DNA from: Mesodorylaimus sp. YZB2_4
Taxonomy: Eukaryota; Nematoda; Enoplea; Dorylaimida; Dorylaimidae
Length of the DNA: 64,000 nucleotides
NCBI GenBank assembly: GCA_030248295.1
Contig: JASANH010000720.1
Coordinates: forward strand, 248,001 to 312,000
Direction of reading: 5' to 3'
The translations under genes and the position numbers were made by a program. Position 1 is the stretch's first letter; the number at the start of each line of letters is the position of its first letter. The notes beneath the pieces were generated by a model that saw only the letters and a program-made list of their open reading frames with translations, ran no database searches and was not told the origin of the DNA. Shown in pieces: positions 34,646 to 46,172 of this stretch.

Positions 34646-35057
34646 GGCCGCGGTGGTGCAGCGGTTCGGCATTCGTCTCTCCGTATCGCTTGGTAGCGAG
34701 CAGCTGGACTCGTCCCGGGTTCGACCCCCGGTGATGGAGATCAGTTTGCGAACCATAAACCCTCGCTGACCTTGCACGCCAGGCCGTGGGTGACTCACCC
34801 AGTACCGTCGAGGTGCTCCGAGTGGAGAGACGGAAGCCAAACGAGGAGACAGTCTCGGCTGTCCAACAACGACAGGCTTCACAGCCTACCCGCCATCGTC
34901 CGAGGAAGTCGGTGCCCAGTCCAGGATGCCCTCGCGTGGAGGTGCTTCAAGTGCAGACGCTGCTGTTGTGCTGGTCCCCGCACAGCTGACAATGAGCTTA
35001 GAAGGTTTGACTGCTGACCGGTTCTCCGGCCAAAAAATTTTTAACAAAACAAAACAA
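34646..35057 (+). mobile_element. tRNA-headed SINE, best-preserved copy
   Basis: It starts GGCCGCGGTGGTGCAGCGG. Box A is TGGTGCAGCGG (34654-34664) and box B GGTTCGACCCC (34718-34728), both good pol III internal promoter matches. It ends in an A-rich tail (AAAACAAAACAAAA). Body blocks are shared with 11219-11634 and 44265-44711. The downstream 14-mer AAGTTCAGAGTTAT (35058-35071) recurs at 34262-34275, upstream of the attached TIR-element fragment and not directly at the SINE head. Confidence 0.9.
34654..34728 (+). promoter_or_regulatory. Pol III internal promoter (box A / box B) of the SINE
   Basis: TGGTGCAGCGG fits the A-box consensus and GGTTCGACCCC the B-box consensus. The two are about 54 bases apart, within the range seen for tRNA-derived promoters. 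Activity is inferred from sequence only. Confidence 0.75.
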
Positions 35058-35115
35058 AAGTTCAGAGTTATGTCATCAATTTCCTCATTTCTACTGTATG
35101 ATTTCGCCGCTCATA

Positions 35116-36155
35116 TTACTTTCCCTCTACCACTCGATCTAAAAAGTACTCAGCAGTCCGCAAAATAAGCTGCAAAAATGTGAACAATGTGCCGCCCACG
35201 AAAAGTCCCAAGGTTCCGCCAACATTACTCAGCAAACTTGCAAAGGAATATGTGCTAACTTCAGTCAATGTAAAAACTCCGCCTTGCATCACCGAGATAT
35301 GATCAAGTTGAAATGTCATGTACGACATGTTGTACTGTTTAGCATTTACAGAAGTTTTCCAGAGCGAATTATTCATTACAGAGTCAACAGTCGATGTGAA
35401 AATAGTCCTCACGCAAGGATAAGGACATTTTCGGACACAGTCTTCTGTCGAATTCGAATTCAGTAATTCAAGTCGATAATTTTCGATCACTTTATCAAGC
35501 GTTTGATTAGTTTCTGAAAGTTGGTCCAAAAAATTGCAATAATGAGATAATGGTTTGTGTTGATTATAGACTAAGTACGTAAAAATACTGCAGTTGATTT
35601 TTCGTTCCAGTAATTCGTGTAAACACTCTAATCTGCACCGTTCAGGTGAATACTCCGGTGTGAGATCATGATCTTCCAAGCAAGTCTGATCATCGCCTCT
35701 ATTCAAAGTCACATATTTTTGTGCATTTACTATCTAACTTGAGAAAATGGTGAAAACATGAACGATGGAAAATTCGGTTGCAATATGTGTGTATCATCCA
35801 TTAAAAATACTTCCAAGTGGTCCATTTCTGGCGCAACAAAACGAAGATAAGGAGCAGAAGTTTCAGAAATTTGAATCTTACTGGCGATTGCGGGTCGAAA
35901 TGAAAATGCATAGCACATCATTTCCCCAACAATCACTTTTTCCGCAACTGATGCATTCGTGCAGTCGAAACATTCTGAAATTGGTTGTGTCGCGTGTGTT
36001 ACAAGAAAATCGTCGAGAAAATTAATTTGCGGAATTTCTAGAGTCAAATTCTTGAAATAGTCGAATAAGGAAGAAAAACTTTTCCCAGAATAAAATGATT
36101 CGAATTCAGTTTTTGCTTTTTCTCTATTAGGAACCGTCTTAGGATAGGTTTCCAT
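35116..36155 (-). CDS. DEG/ENaC-family sodium channel, C-terminal part, frame broken
   Basis: Two adjoining frames (36155-35730 and 35712-35116) carry the extracellular domain and second membrane helix of a degenerin/ENaC/ASIC channel. The Cys-rich region has CLEDHDLTPEYSPERCRLEC and further cysteines (CVRKCPYPC). The end has SFASLLSNVGGTLGLFVGG, then a hydrophobic TM2 and a short cytosolic tail. The first frame ends in TAG-TAA after SPFSQVR. The second frame then continues in homologous order, so there is either a 1-nt frameshift at about 35726 or a 53-nt intron (GT at 35726, AG before ACTTGC). I found no clean first membrane helix upstream; 36156-36290 has fragmentary open frames only. The filter position usually read Gly-x-Ser is Gly-Gly-Thr. 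It may be a decaying paralogue. Family assignment is secure; functionality is not. Confidence 0.8.
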
Positions 36156-38971
36156 GTAGTTGAGGGAGTATAAAAAAAGCGTTTCTAGTAAGCCCTTTTG
36201 GCAGCGTCGATGTAATAGATTCCAAGAGTGATGGACGCAATACTAATGATGGGTACTCGTATTCAGGCCATCGTTCAAGTGCAACCTGAAATTGAGGAAG
36301 GGTCAATGTCAGCCGCAACAGATGACTTTGCTTGCTTTGCTGGCAAGATTAACAGATCTGCTGCACTGATTATCAGACTAGAGTTTGCCTGAAAAGTGGT
36401 TTCTGGATCCATAGATTTGCATAGCACTCACAAAGGTTTGCGTCTTGCGCATAGAAGCTGATGCACTAAACGATGCACGAAACCTGGTAGATTGACAGCA
36501 TTTAAAGAAATCAACCACAAACTGCAAAAAAATACGCGCCAAAAACTAGATTGGCGGCCAGTGGCTCAGCTGATAAGGCGTCAGCAGCCAGTCAGGGAAC
36601 CCCGAGTTTGAAACCCGGGCACCTTGATTTCTTCTTCACAAGTCGTAAAACTGACTACCACATTAGCCGCCACTGTCGTAACTGCGGGCCACTTCGATGG
36701 GGAGCTTGGACAGCCTTGCTTACCTTGACCTCGTTAAAGTGTCTCATAGGGGTTTGGGTAAGTGCAAAGAAAACTTTAGCTTATTGTTAGTTTTAGCAAA
36801 TGGGACGCGCATCGACCATATTCGAGGGAAATAGAGTGGCGATTTAATAAACGAATTCACGCATTTTGGTGGTTTCTATCCGTAAAAACATTAGATTTTG
36901 CAGGTTTTTTGACCTGTCTGAGCCGTTCGGGTAACAATAACAGGCCTTGGGCCTTGGCCAAATCAATCCACCTACTGCTTGCTGCACAACATTAACGTTC
37001 GATCTTGCCCCTTTTTATTGCTTTAGCCCACAGCTTTCGCACAGCTAAGCCCAAGTGCATCCAAATTTTTAGTGAGTGCGCATTTTTCCATTCTTTGACT
37101 CAGCTACAGACATCTCGTACTAGTGCCTATACTTTGCTTGCGTCGTGCACAATGTACCAAACTGTGTTATTGTCAAAATGTGAGACGAAAGGGCGGAAAT
37201 TCAAATTTGGATCTTTCGCATGGCTGCAACTGTGCTGCATTGTGTGCACCAAACAGAAACGTTTTTTTGAATAGGAGGAACGTATTTTGCACAAATTTCA
37301 AATCAGCTTGTCCCAAATGTGACCACGTTTGTAATACTATATGACTACACTCTTCGATTCGGTGTTTCTGACCCGCTACATATTGCAGAGCAGACTCTAT
37401 GCAACTTTCTACTTTTCTCTCACAAATATTGATTATTCAGTTTTAAATTGCATCCTCCGCTATGCTGGGTTTGTCGGAGAGGCCTTGCTTTCCAGGCCTT
37501 ACCATACAGTCCCTTACCATTCGTACCATATACGAGAACAGTAAGTCTTACAGTGAGCTCCTTGCTCCTCAAATGCGGCTATTCTGGACTGGCAACATAC
37601 CATTCAACACAAGAGCCATAGCCTTGAAGCTGTTTATGAAGCCTGGACCCAGGAGCCATGACTGTTTTAACGTTAGAACATGAAAGGAAGGTTTCTTCGC
37701 GGCGTTAAACCCGCTTGTCAAATATTTCGGCCAATATTCCATAGTACAGGGGAAATAATTTCTTTCAAACCAACCACCGCCGTCACGCTGTCTGCCAGTC
37801 CTTGGAGGCCTTTATCTAAATAAAAAAAGACGGCTTCAAAGAAGTCAAGACAGCATGAATAAATTTAAAACCTGCTTAAAATTCTCGCTCACATTTTTGT
37901 GCTGGCTGGTCGTGGTGTTTTCCAGAGTCAAATTTCTGAATCTTATCCTCAATCGCACAAACACGCTTCTCAATTTTAGAGAAACGCTGAAAAATTTTGT
38001 TCAACTCCTCCTCGTAATTCATTTATCGTCAGCTCCAAGTTTGGTTTGCGTGCACAAATCAGCCACAGTGTGGGGCGGGAGCAGGAGGGAGCAGGTGGCA
38101 GGCAGGGCTGTGTTTTAAGGAAAGTGCGAGCGGAAACTGGTTAGCAAGATTGACAGTTATCTGCGGATCAGTCACACTGACAATAAACTTTCTTTCAGAG
38201 GGCCAAGTTGCTCGTTTTTCAAGTTAGCCTTTTGGAACAGCTTTTCTGTTTTTCTGTTTCGCCCATTCGATGCACAAAGATATATCCGCTAGCCTTTAGT
38301 GGTACCATAGACTGCATACCCGCCGTCTCCATGGGCACCCAAGATAAAGTCGTTTTCAAAATATTGGGTGTTGTCTTGTCCTTTATTCGAAATCCATGGT
38401 ATGCCCCTGGTAACGCAAGTGATGCATTCATATACAACATGTGTCTCATGTATTATTAGTGTTAGTGTGCACTAAAATGTGTCTTTACTTTGTTCTTCTT
38501 ACGTCTGGACTGGCGGGAATTTTAAAGCAGTGTTTACAGGCCTTTCAAAGTATATTGACTCCAAATTATGCAAGTATCTGCCTTTGAGCTGCGCAAACTA
38601 GCATGCCCAGTTTGTACTGCACTGCAATGCACTGTGCATATTGACTACCTTCTCATTGTAATTAGCTGATGCTTTTAGTAATCACCTCCGTTGAAATTCA
38701 TTTGGGTCTTGTTCATTCCTACAATAGCAAGAAGGTGCTTGAGAAGGCTACATTGGCTGATGGTAAGGCAGATTGTTGAAAGACACAGCATCTAAATTAA
38801 AAAATTGCAGCAATTGTAGTAGGTTCACTGGGACAGCTGGATATTTCCTGATCACTGCATGCACACCATGACCGTTTATTCGGACCATTTACCGTGGGCC
38901 ATATAAGTCTAGCATACCTTCTACTGAGCCATTTCACTGCCATAATTTATCATACTGTGATTACCAGAAAA
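36156..38971. other. Intergenic, mostly unassigned
   Basis: It contains a tRNA-like segment at 36552-36622 and a small minus-strand coiled-coil-like frame at 37888-38022. No gene with known domains was recognised. The missing 5' exons of the DEG/ENaC gene would be expected here if it is functional, but I could not find them. Confidence 0.4.
36552..36622 (+). repeat. tRNA-like SINE head
   Basis: GTGGCTCAGCTGATAAGGCG is a good box A and GAGTTTGAAACCCGGG a moderate box B. The T arm pairs (CCCGAG with its partner CCCGGG is imperfect). A complete cloverleaf with a pairing acceptor stem is not evident. Confidence 0.5.
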
Positions 38972-41900
38972 TCACAATTCATCGCGCCCGTCATCGTCAT
39001 GGTTCACCTCTTTACGCTGAGCTCTTTTCTCCTCCTCGTCTAAAACCTCCTTACCAATTTTTCTGAACGTTTGGGTAGGTGACTCAGGTTCGTGATCTGC
39101 AGATTTTTCTTTAATGGGCGTATCGTCCATGTGCATGGCTGCTTCTTTATCATGATCGGTCGATCCTTGCTGCCTTTTTAGTTTTGTTCCTTCCTCTTTT
39201 CGCCGCATTTCTGCAGCCATTTTTTTCATTGGACATTCATATTTTTCGTTCCAATCTCCGTTTTCTTCCATTTCGTCCTTTCTCCTAATCATTTCTGGCA
39301 CTTCTTGTTGTTGTTTATGTTCCATGTCATCATGCACTGGGGTCCCCCAGGGTCTTGAGTTCGGTTTCTTCTGCCGCATAGATTCCTGTTGATGCTGAGT
39401 TGCTTTGTGGTAGGGGCATTCGGATTTTGCTGCAGTCGTTTGTGTCAGCTCCAGATAGTCGTAGACAAGAGGTCGCTGAGTCCATGTTTTCTCTGGGAGG
39501 ATTACTGAAACAGAAGAGAAAATGCTGTGCTTGCAATCTGCGGAATTGCACCCCCGCGTATTTTGCTGCGCATATCACATCGCAGACTTTACTTAGAGAT
39601 GTTGTGCTGACCAATCTGGTTTCAAAGCTAGAGCATGCACCTACTGTATGTCTCATCGTCAGCGCGTGCGTTCGATGACTGCACCGCGCTCAAAAGCCCA
39701 TAGTCTACCCTGCACTGTATGCACCTACCTAAAGGACCAGCCTGCAAGTGTACATAGGTACTTGGGGCCTGTAACAAACTCTTACCACTGGGTTTCACCA
39801 TCTTAGACTTGATATGCTCTAGCCAAATTTTGATCGACTTCTGAACACTGCTACTGGTCAATACATGCACGTGACCATTTTTGGGGTTGACATAAACCAC
39901 AGCTGGCAGTTGACTTTCGTGCAGATCGTAAGCCTTAAGAAGATGTGTCGTCAGGTTTGTTTCAGCGTCCCTGTAAAACAGTAACCATAAAAACTGCCGA
40001 ATCAAGTTTTCCAAATCAGTAGCCGGAAGTCATCCTTACGCGTCCAGTGTCACACAAATATAATTACGCGACAGCAAACATTCCTCTACGTTCCTCAAAA
40101 TCTCGAAAAATTTTGTCTCTTTCGGATTGCTGGATATCAAAATGATAATCGGCACTTTTCTATTGATAATTGATGGAAAACTGATTTTGGTTAACGGTGC
40201 CTAAAAGAATTTTGGTGCCAAGCAATGTTTTTCTGCTTTCATAGTTACAGCTTACAATGACAGGACGCGAAGAAATGTGAACGAAACGTGTAATCGATTC
40301 TGGCGTCGCATCTTCCACTGCGTCCATTAGAACAGCTTTCTCTAACTCGTCATTGTTCTTGTGAGTGACAATGACTGGCAGTTCCAAAGGACCCATACGA
40401 TCGTTGACCCTGAAACAATGGACTTATTCCGGATTACTGTGCAATGACTATGCAGATCAGTGTTATCATAGTTAATGAACCCCTCAAACAGTGACCACAT
40501 GACTAGCACATTCACTAAAGTCAGAACTGCGGGACACTGCAAGACAGCAGAAGACGCGCTGCGGTGAAAAAGACCGAGCTTGTTGCAAAAGCCTTGATTG
40601 TGTAATAAAATGACCAGCAACGCATATAAACCTACCACTCCTTCGTCCAAGATCCACTAGCAGCTCCAAAAGCGTACTGACCATGAAGACGTTTGGCGGC
40701 TTCGGTCAAAGCACCTAAATGTTCCAAAGATTACTTTATTTTGGCTCTTTCCAAAACAACAACGGCACATACGCATTTGTCGCACTTTGTCATTCTTGAA
40801 TATTCCAACAGTGATTGTTTGCAAATAAGTATTGTTGATTAATCGAATTGTTTTTCCTTGAATAAAATTTTCCATTTCTTTGGCAGAATTGATTCGCGTT
40901 ATAGCTGGAGCTGCGTATCTAAAATTATCCATTTTAAATTGAACTGTTGCGAAATGATTCCTGCACTTTCTGATTAGCTTATGCTTTTTACTGATCATCT
41001 ATGTATTTATCACCCCTTTAAAATCATTCCACTCAGCCTGCTTGTTGTGTCCTATTCAGTCCTACCATTTCTGGACAGATGACCAGAAGTGAAGCAAAAC
41101 CAGGCTCCTATCAAGAGGCACAGCTTTTTCAATCGATTATCGAACCAAGGGGTGTAAAGGCCCAGACTGAACTCCTCCTCTGCTTTTCAAAAGGAGGGCA
41201 TCAGTCTGGTTCAGACATCTCTTTTGTGAAGTATTTAGAAGACCAGTAGTTGAGGCTTCAATTGGCATTTAATATGGAGCACGCCCGCGCTCCCTGATTG
41301 GGCCCCTGCAACGTATTCAGTCCACTTGCCACATCAGTAAATCTCAAGAGAAGATACATGTCCCCAAAACTTCGCTTTGGCGCCTCCAACTTACAGCATG
41401 GCAGAATTAGCCAACAATTTCGGGTCCCATACGCTCTTATATTCACGCAAGCGTTGTCCATTTGAGAATACGACCATTTTTGGCCATGTTTTTACACCAG
41501 CTTTTTGGCAGACATCAGGCCAGTCGTGGCAGGCCACTGCACCGAATGGAGCGTAGTTGACATCGAGCAAAGCGGACGCGTCGATTGTTACAGCAAGGGC
41601 TGCTCTGCTTGTCGTGTCAACTGTTCAAAAAAAGATAATAATTAGATTCTGTAAAATCTCACTATTCATTATTTATGATGTGAGTGAAGACTAATATGTG
41701 TAAGCCTAATCCCCGTCTCGCGGCTACAAGGCGCAAAGATCTGTGTTGTGTAAGAATCATAAAGTGCCCAATATATGTATTGTCAACAATCTGCAATTAC
41801 TGTATGTTCCAAGTGGGATTAAATATCGTAGTCGTGTTTCTTACCATTTAACCAAAACAGCACCAATGCCGTTTGTCGTTTCTGTATGAAAGAATTGTAC

Positions 41901-44900
41901 GTCTTGTCGGTCAGGACTGTCACGCGCTTGTGGTCCACTGGACAGAAGTAACACGATTCATCGCGTTGAGCTTGCAGAAAAATTTCGACTTCGTCATCTT
42001 GAACCTTGGGATCGATAACTAAATTGGGTAATGATAGGAATAAAACGAATGAGGAAAACTGATATTATCGGCGAGCTTATCGTTAGTATGTACACTCAGT
42101 CTAAGGTCAGTCAGAAGTGGGCATGTTAGCTATGCTTCGAGTACATAGGTATATGGTCTCCTTATCACCCTTGGTCACTTAAAGAATGTGGCTGATAAGT
42201 ACGCACTACTGTACATAGCTGATAAGCATGTTAAAAAATATAACAGGGTTAGAAGTTAGTCCAATGATCATAAAGGTGATAATTATAGGGCTGATACTGT
42301 GCTGACTGATACTTGCTTATTCATTGAAAAAATAAAGTAACACCGACAAGATTAAGTTAGCCTTACCATCATCATCTGATACGATATCAGAAGTTGCAAA
42401 AGATGGGTCAAAACGGGCTGATAAATCGTACAGCGACAGGAGTTTATCTTTGACGAATTGTATGGGACACCCGTGAACTGGTATTAGTTCTGATGGTGCC
42501 TATAAACAGGCAGCGGCAAATCACGCATTTGGTGCGATTTCTTTCTCAAACATGACTCGCTGAAGTGCTGGTATTTTAGTCATGCCTGTGCGCATCGACT
42601 GATTTTCTTACTGGAATCTGTGATCTGTGGCTTTACACTGTTCTGATCTCACTGCATCTGTAAAGTACTGTAAGCTGCTTCACATCGAGACTTCTATGCC
42701 CCCTACCTTGCGTGTCGATTCCACGCTCAAACTTAGCTTCCAAACTGGGAATTCGTCTCTTTTAGCATTGATTCCAAATTTAGACAATGTATTTTCTTTT
42801 AATTCGTCCACATCAGCAACGACGACGATGGCTGCCCCTCGTAATTGGCTCCCGACATCAAAAGCTTGAGTCTTAGCTGCATCCCAGCGAAGTTTGACGC
42901 CGCGATAAAAGTAATATAAAAGTGGGCACTGCAGTTGATGCAAATCAGTGATGGTACCATCAGGGGACATCTCCATCTGAAAAACAATCCATTTGTGAGG
43001 CTCACGCGCGTAGTGCTTTGTTTGTATTCCGCCCTAAAGATATGTGATAAAAAAGCAGCATTGTGGAAGTATGTGCCTGAAACATAAGATCTCTGAAATG
43101 GAGGGACAAGCGTGACTGGCTTATATGCTATCACAATGCAACCTATTGTACCAATGATAGACAAGCTGCCCTGGCCCTGAAAAGCTGCCAGTGGGAGGTT
43201 GACTGAAATAGCTAGAGTGAGGTACGGAAACAAATACTCACCACAGGAGGATACCTGACCATCAGCACAAACTGCTTTGCATTGACGATCGATTCATCCA
43301 GGAGATATTGATAAGGCTTGCATTGAATACCTTCGTCCTCCAAGCAGTCGAAAAACCAAAGACCATACGGAACGGACGGTTGTAATTCCAGCTCAACGGT
43401 CATATATTGCTTCAAATCTTGTACCACTGATCGTTTGTCAATTTGTACAATGCTGATCACTGACCGTTTGCGATAAACGGCAGCCAATTCCAGACAAAAT
43501 GTTTTGCCTAAAGCCACACATTATATTAAGATCTGAGAAAGAATATGGACATATTGGTAAGCCCGAAGAGGTATTCATGAGAGTCTGCCATGTAACCCAT
43601 TTCTTACTTGGTATCATTAAAAGTACAGTTTGCGTGTATGATCCTCTGATTGCAAGACTGCATGTGAAGCTTGCATTGGCACACCTCTATAATCACCTTT
43701 CACAGCTCGCTATGAATTTTGCCGCTTCGCTTACTGTTCCTGCACTACCTCCTTGCCATTCTATAAGACGCTGACAGTGGCGCTTACCGATCCTGTTGTC
43801 CCTGTCGCCATAGCACACAAACCAATCTTTCTGCGGGCTGGTCTCAATTGCGCGCCGGGCCTCCTTTGCGCTGTTTGCTGGATGAAAGTTTCGCCATCCT
43901 TCCGAATAAAATCGCAGAATCAAGGTCAGCAAATCTCGGTCATCGAATTTCGTGTCGCGTGGTTGGAGACGCAGCAGAGTATCGCGTCGGCTATAATGAT
44001 GTGAATATTGAGCACGTGTAAGAAAACTAGTGACGATGCCCAACACCTACTTGTCATATATGGTTAAAAAGAAATAGCTCTTATCCGGGTTCGCTTCGCT
44101 GATATCGCATAGGCCACTGATTTTGCCGGCTTTACAATCCACCTAAAGGAAAATGTTGATAGAGTACATCTGATTGTGAGTACAACAATTTCAAACCAGC
44201 TGCGCTACAGTGGTTGGAGTGCAACATTCTAAGCACGCATGCATCGGGACAGGTTTTGACACATTTACTGAAATTTTTGTGCCCGTTTTTAAGCCCGTTT
44301 TTGCCTGCAGCAGTCAATCCCAGCCAGCCGTCAAACCTTATAAGCAGGGCTGTCACAGGCTTTATAAACGTGGCTGGCACACGCAGCATCGTCCCTATCC
44401 CTGTCTTCACTTGGAGCACCTCCACGCGGGGACATCCTGGACTGGACACCGCCTTCCTTGGACGATGGCGGATGGGCTGTGAACCCAGTCGTTGTTCGAC
44501 AGCTAAGACTGTCTACTCGTTTGGCTTCCGTCTCTCAACTCGGAGCACCTAGGCGATGCCGGGTGAGTCACCCACGGCCTGGCGTGCAAGGCCAGCGAGG
44601 GTTTATGGTTCGCAAACCGACCTCCATCACTGGGGATCGAACCCGGGACGAGTCCAGCCACTCGCTCCCAAGCAACACGGAGAGACGAATGCTGCTCCAC
44701 CGCGGCCGCTGGGTTTTGACACATGCTTGAGATGTTATGACGTTATGTAAATATGGAACACAAAGGCCACGTGAAATTCTTCCGCCTCAGTTAAAAAAGC
44801 GTACTTTATCTTTTGGTATTGAAGGAAATAGTAAAAAAAGACCAAAATTGCGACGTAAATGTGAGTTACAGGTATCAAGATCACAGATTTTCTGGACGCG

Positions 44901-46172
44901 GGCAGTCAGTTTTTTAGAGGGAGATTTCGAGGAATTTTAAAAATAGCCCCGCCCCTCTCACTGTCAGTCGTCTGAGCCGACGCCTCGAACTGGTTTGTAC
45001 TTTATGCTATCTTTCCTCGACTGTATCAACCCTAAATCTATTATTTAAAACGATCAAAGAAAACTTGTACGAACCCAGACGTGTGATCGATTTTCGCCAA
45101 CTTTAAAGACTAATTTATTATAAAGTGGGGGCCAAAGTGAGATTTTATGCCTACCATGCATTCAATCCGACCTTGGCCGAAATCGCGATTGTTTATACTT
45201 CTGGAGATACAGTATAAGAAGTCTATGTCTGGACGAGTACCTTGAGTTTATTTGATGAATCGGATACCTTAAGTTTTCCAAATGCGATGGAACCATGGTG
45301 TAATTCATCAAACAAAGCGAAATGTCGGGTTCATAGAATCGGAATGGTACTTACATATGCTAGCGGTATTTCCATAGCCAGCGCATCCATGTGGCCTTCG
45401 ACAAGTGCAAGCAGGTCGCGAACGCCAAGGCCAAATGCCTTTTCTTTTTCTACAATGAAAACCAGACAATAGGTGCTCCTTCGGTCGCTATCAATGTTTT
45501 TATCTTGGCTTATAATTCTCCTTCGAGTGTGTCCTGTGAGTTCAAATTCAATTGCTGTAGGAATGTTCCAGAGAGACAAGAACGCATTTAGGAAAATTTT
45601 CTTTCCATGTGCGTTTTCAAAAAGCCATTTGTTACTGCGATCGCTGACATTGAGGACTACACCGAATGCATGAGGCACTTCTGTGACTCCTACAGTACGA
45701 TCATTTCTCCATGTACAGTTCGCGCTTTATAACGAGAAGTGCGGACATACTCGAAGGAGTTGCCTAGTTAGCGAAGTATAGTTGCGGTACAGCAGACCAC
45801 ACGCGGTCATGCCCCAAAGACAACACAGATACACAGCAACGTATAAGGTTTTGAAATGCGATACCCAGAATGCAAAAATTAAGAGATTTTGTGGACTTCG
45901 GGGTTCAGGATCTCCCAAAAAAGCGTTTTAGGGAATCGTAGCAAACGCAGTCAGATGACCAAGGCTTCTAACGTGTTCACTCAAGATAATCACGGTAAGA
46001 ACACAAAAAACGGGTACTTACCACAATCAGATATAATATTATACATATAAATTGCATATTGGTTAGCACTGCTCTTAAATTTTTCAAGTTCTTTGGACGT
46101 TTTAATGTGCCGGAGCTCAGCGCGAGCACCAAACAGTGAGCACGACAAAATCATCAATAAAAGGAATTCCAT
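38972..46172 (-). CDS. TXNDC16: TXNDC16-type ER thioredoxin-domain protein, 15 exons, complete
   Basis: This is a luminal ER member of the thioredoxin-fold / PDI superfamily. The exons are 46172-46022, 45449-45355, 44142-44051, 43990-43788, 43507-43242, 42976-42707, 42499-42367, 42018-41845, 41620-41396, 40910-40773, 40714-40636, 40409-40256, 40200-40040, 39970-39786 and 39504-38972. They join in phase to 952 codons plus TGA, with GT-AG ends. A signal peptide (MEFLLLMILSCSLFGARA) opens it. Blocks that align with human TXNDC16 from memory are YVDCKAGKISGLCD, KVQDDEVEIF, ACHDWPDVCQKAGVKTWPKM, VIVTHKNNDELEKAV and VILPEKTWTQRPLVYDYLEL. No CxxC active site is seen in the visible thioredoxin unit, so oxidoreductase activity is doubtful. 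The tail is long, Glu/Lys/Asp-rich and ends RDEL, an ER-retrieval signal. Intron 2 hosts a SINE. The exon 10 acceptor could shift by two codons. Confidence 0.93.
44265..44711 (-). mobile_element. tRNA-headed SINE with 13-bp target duplication, in TXNDC16 intron 2
   Basis: On the minus strand it begins with GCGGCCGCGGTGG and has a GGGTTCGATCCCC box B. The body is shared with 11219-11634 and 34646-35057. GGTTTTGACACAT lies directly outside both ends (44252-44264 and 44712-44724). The head is slightly truncated around box A compared with the 34646 copy. Confidence 0.87.

Noticed and set aside
36552-36622. Functional tRNA gene
   Set aside because: The T arm and acceptor stem mismatch, so it was kept as a SINE-like relic only.
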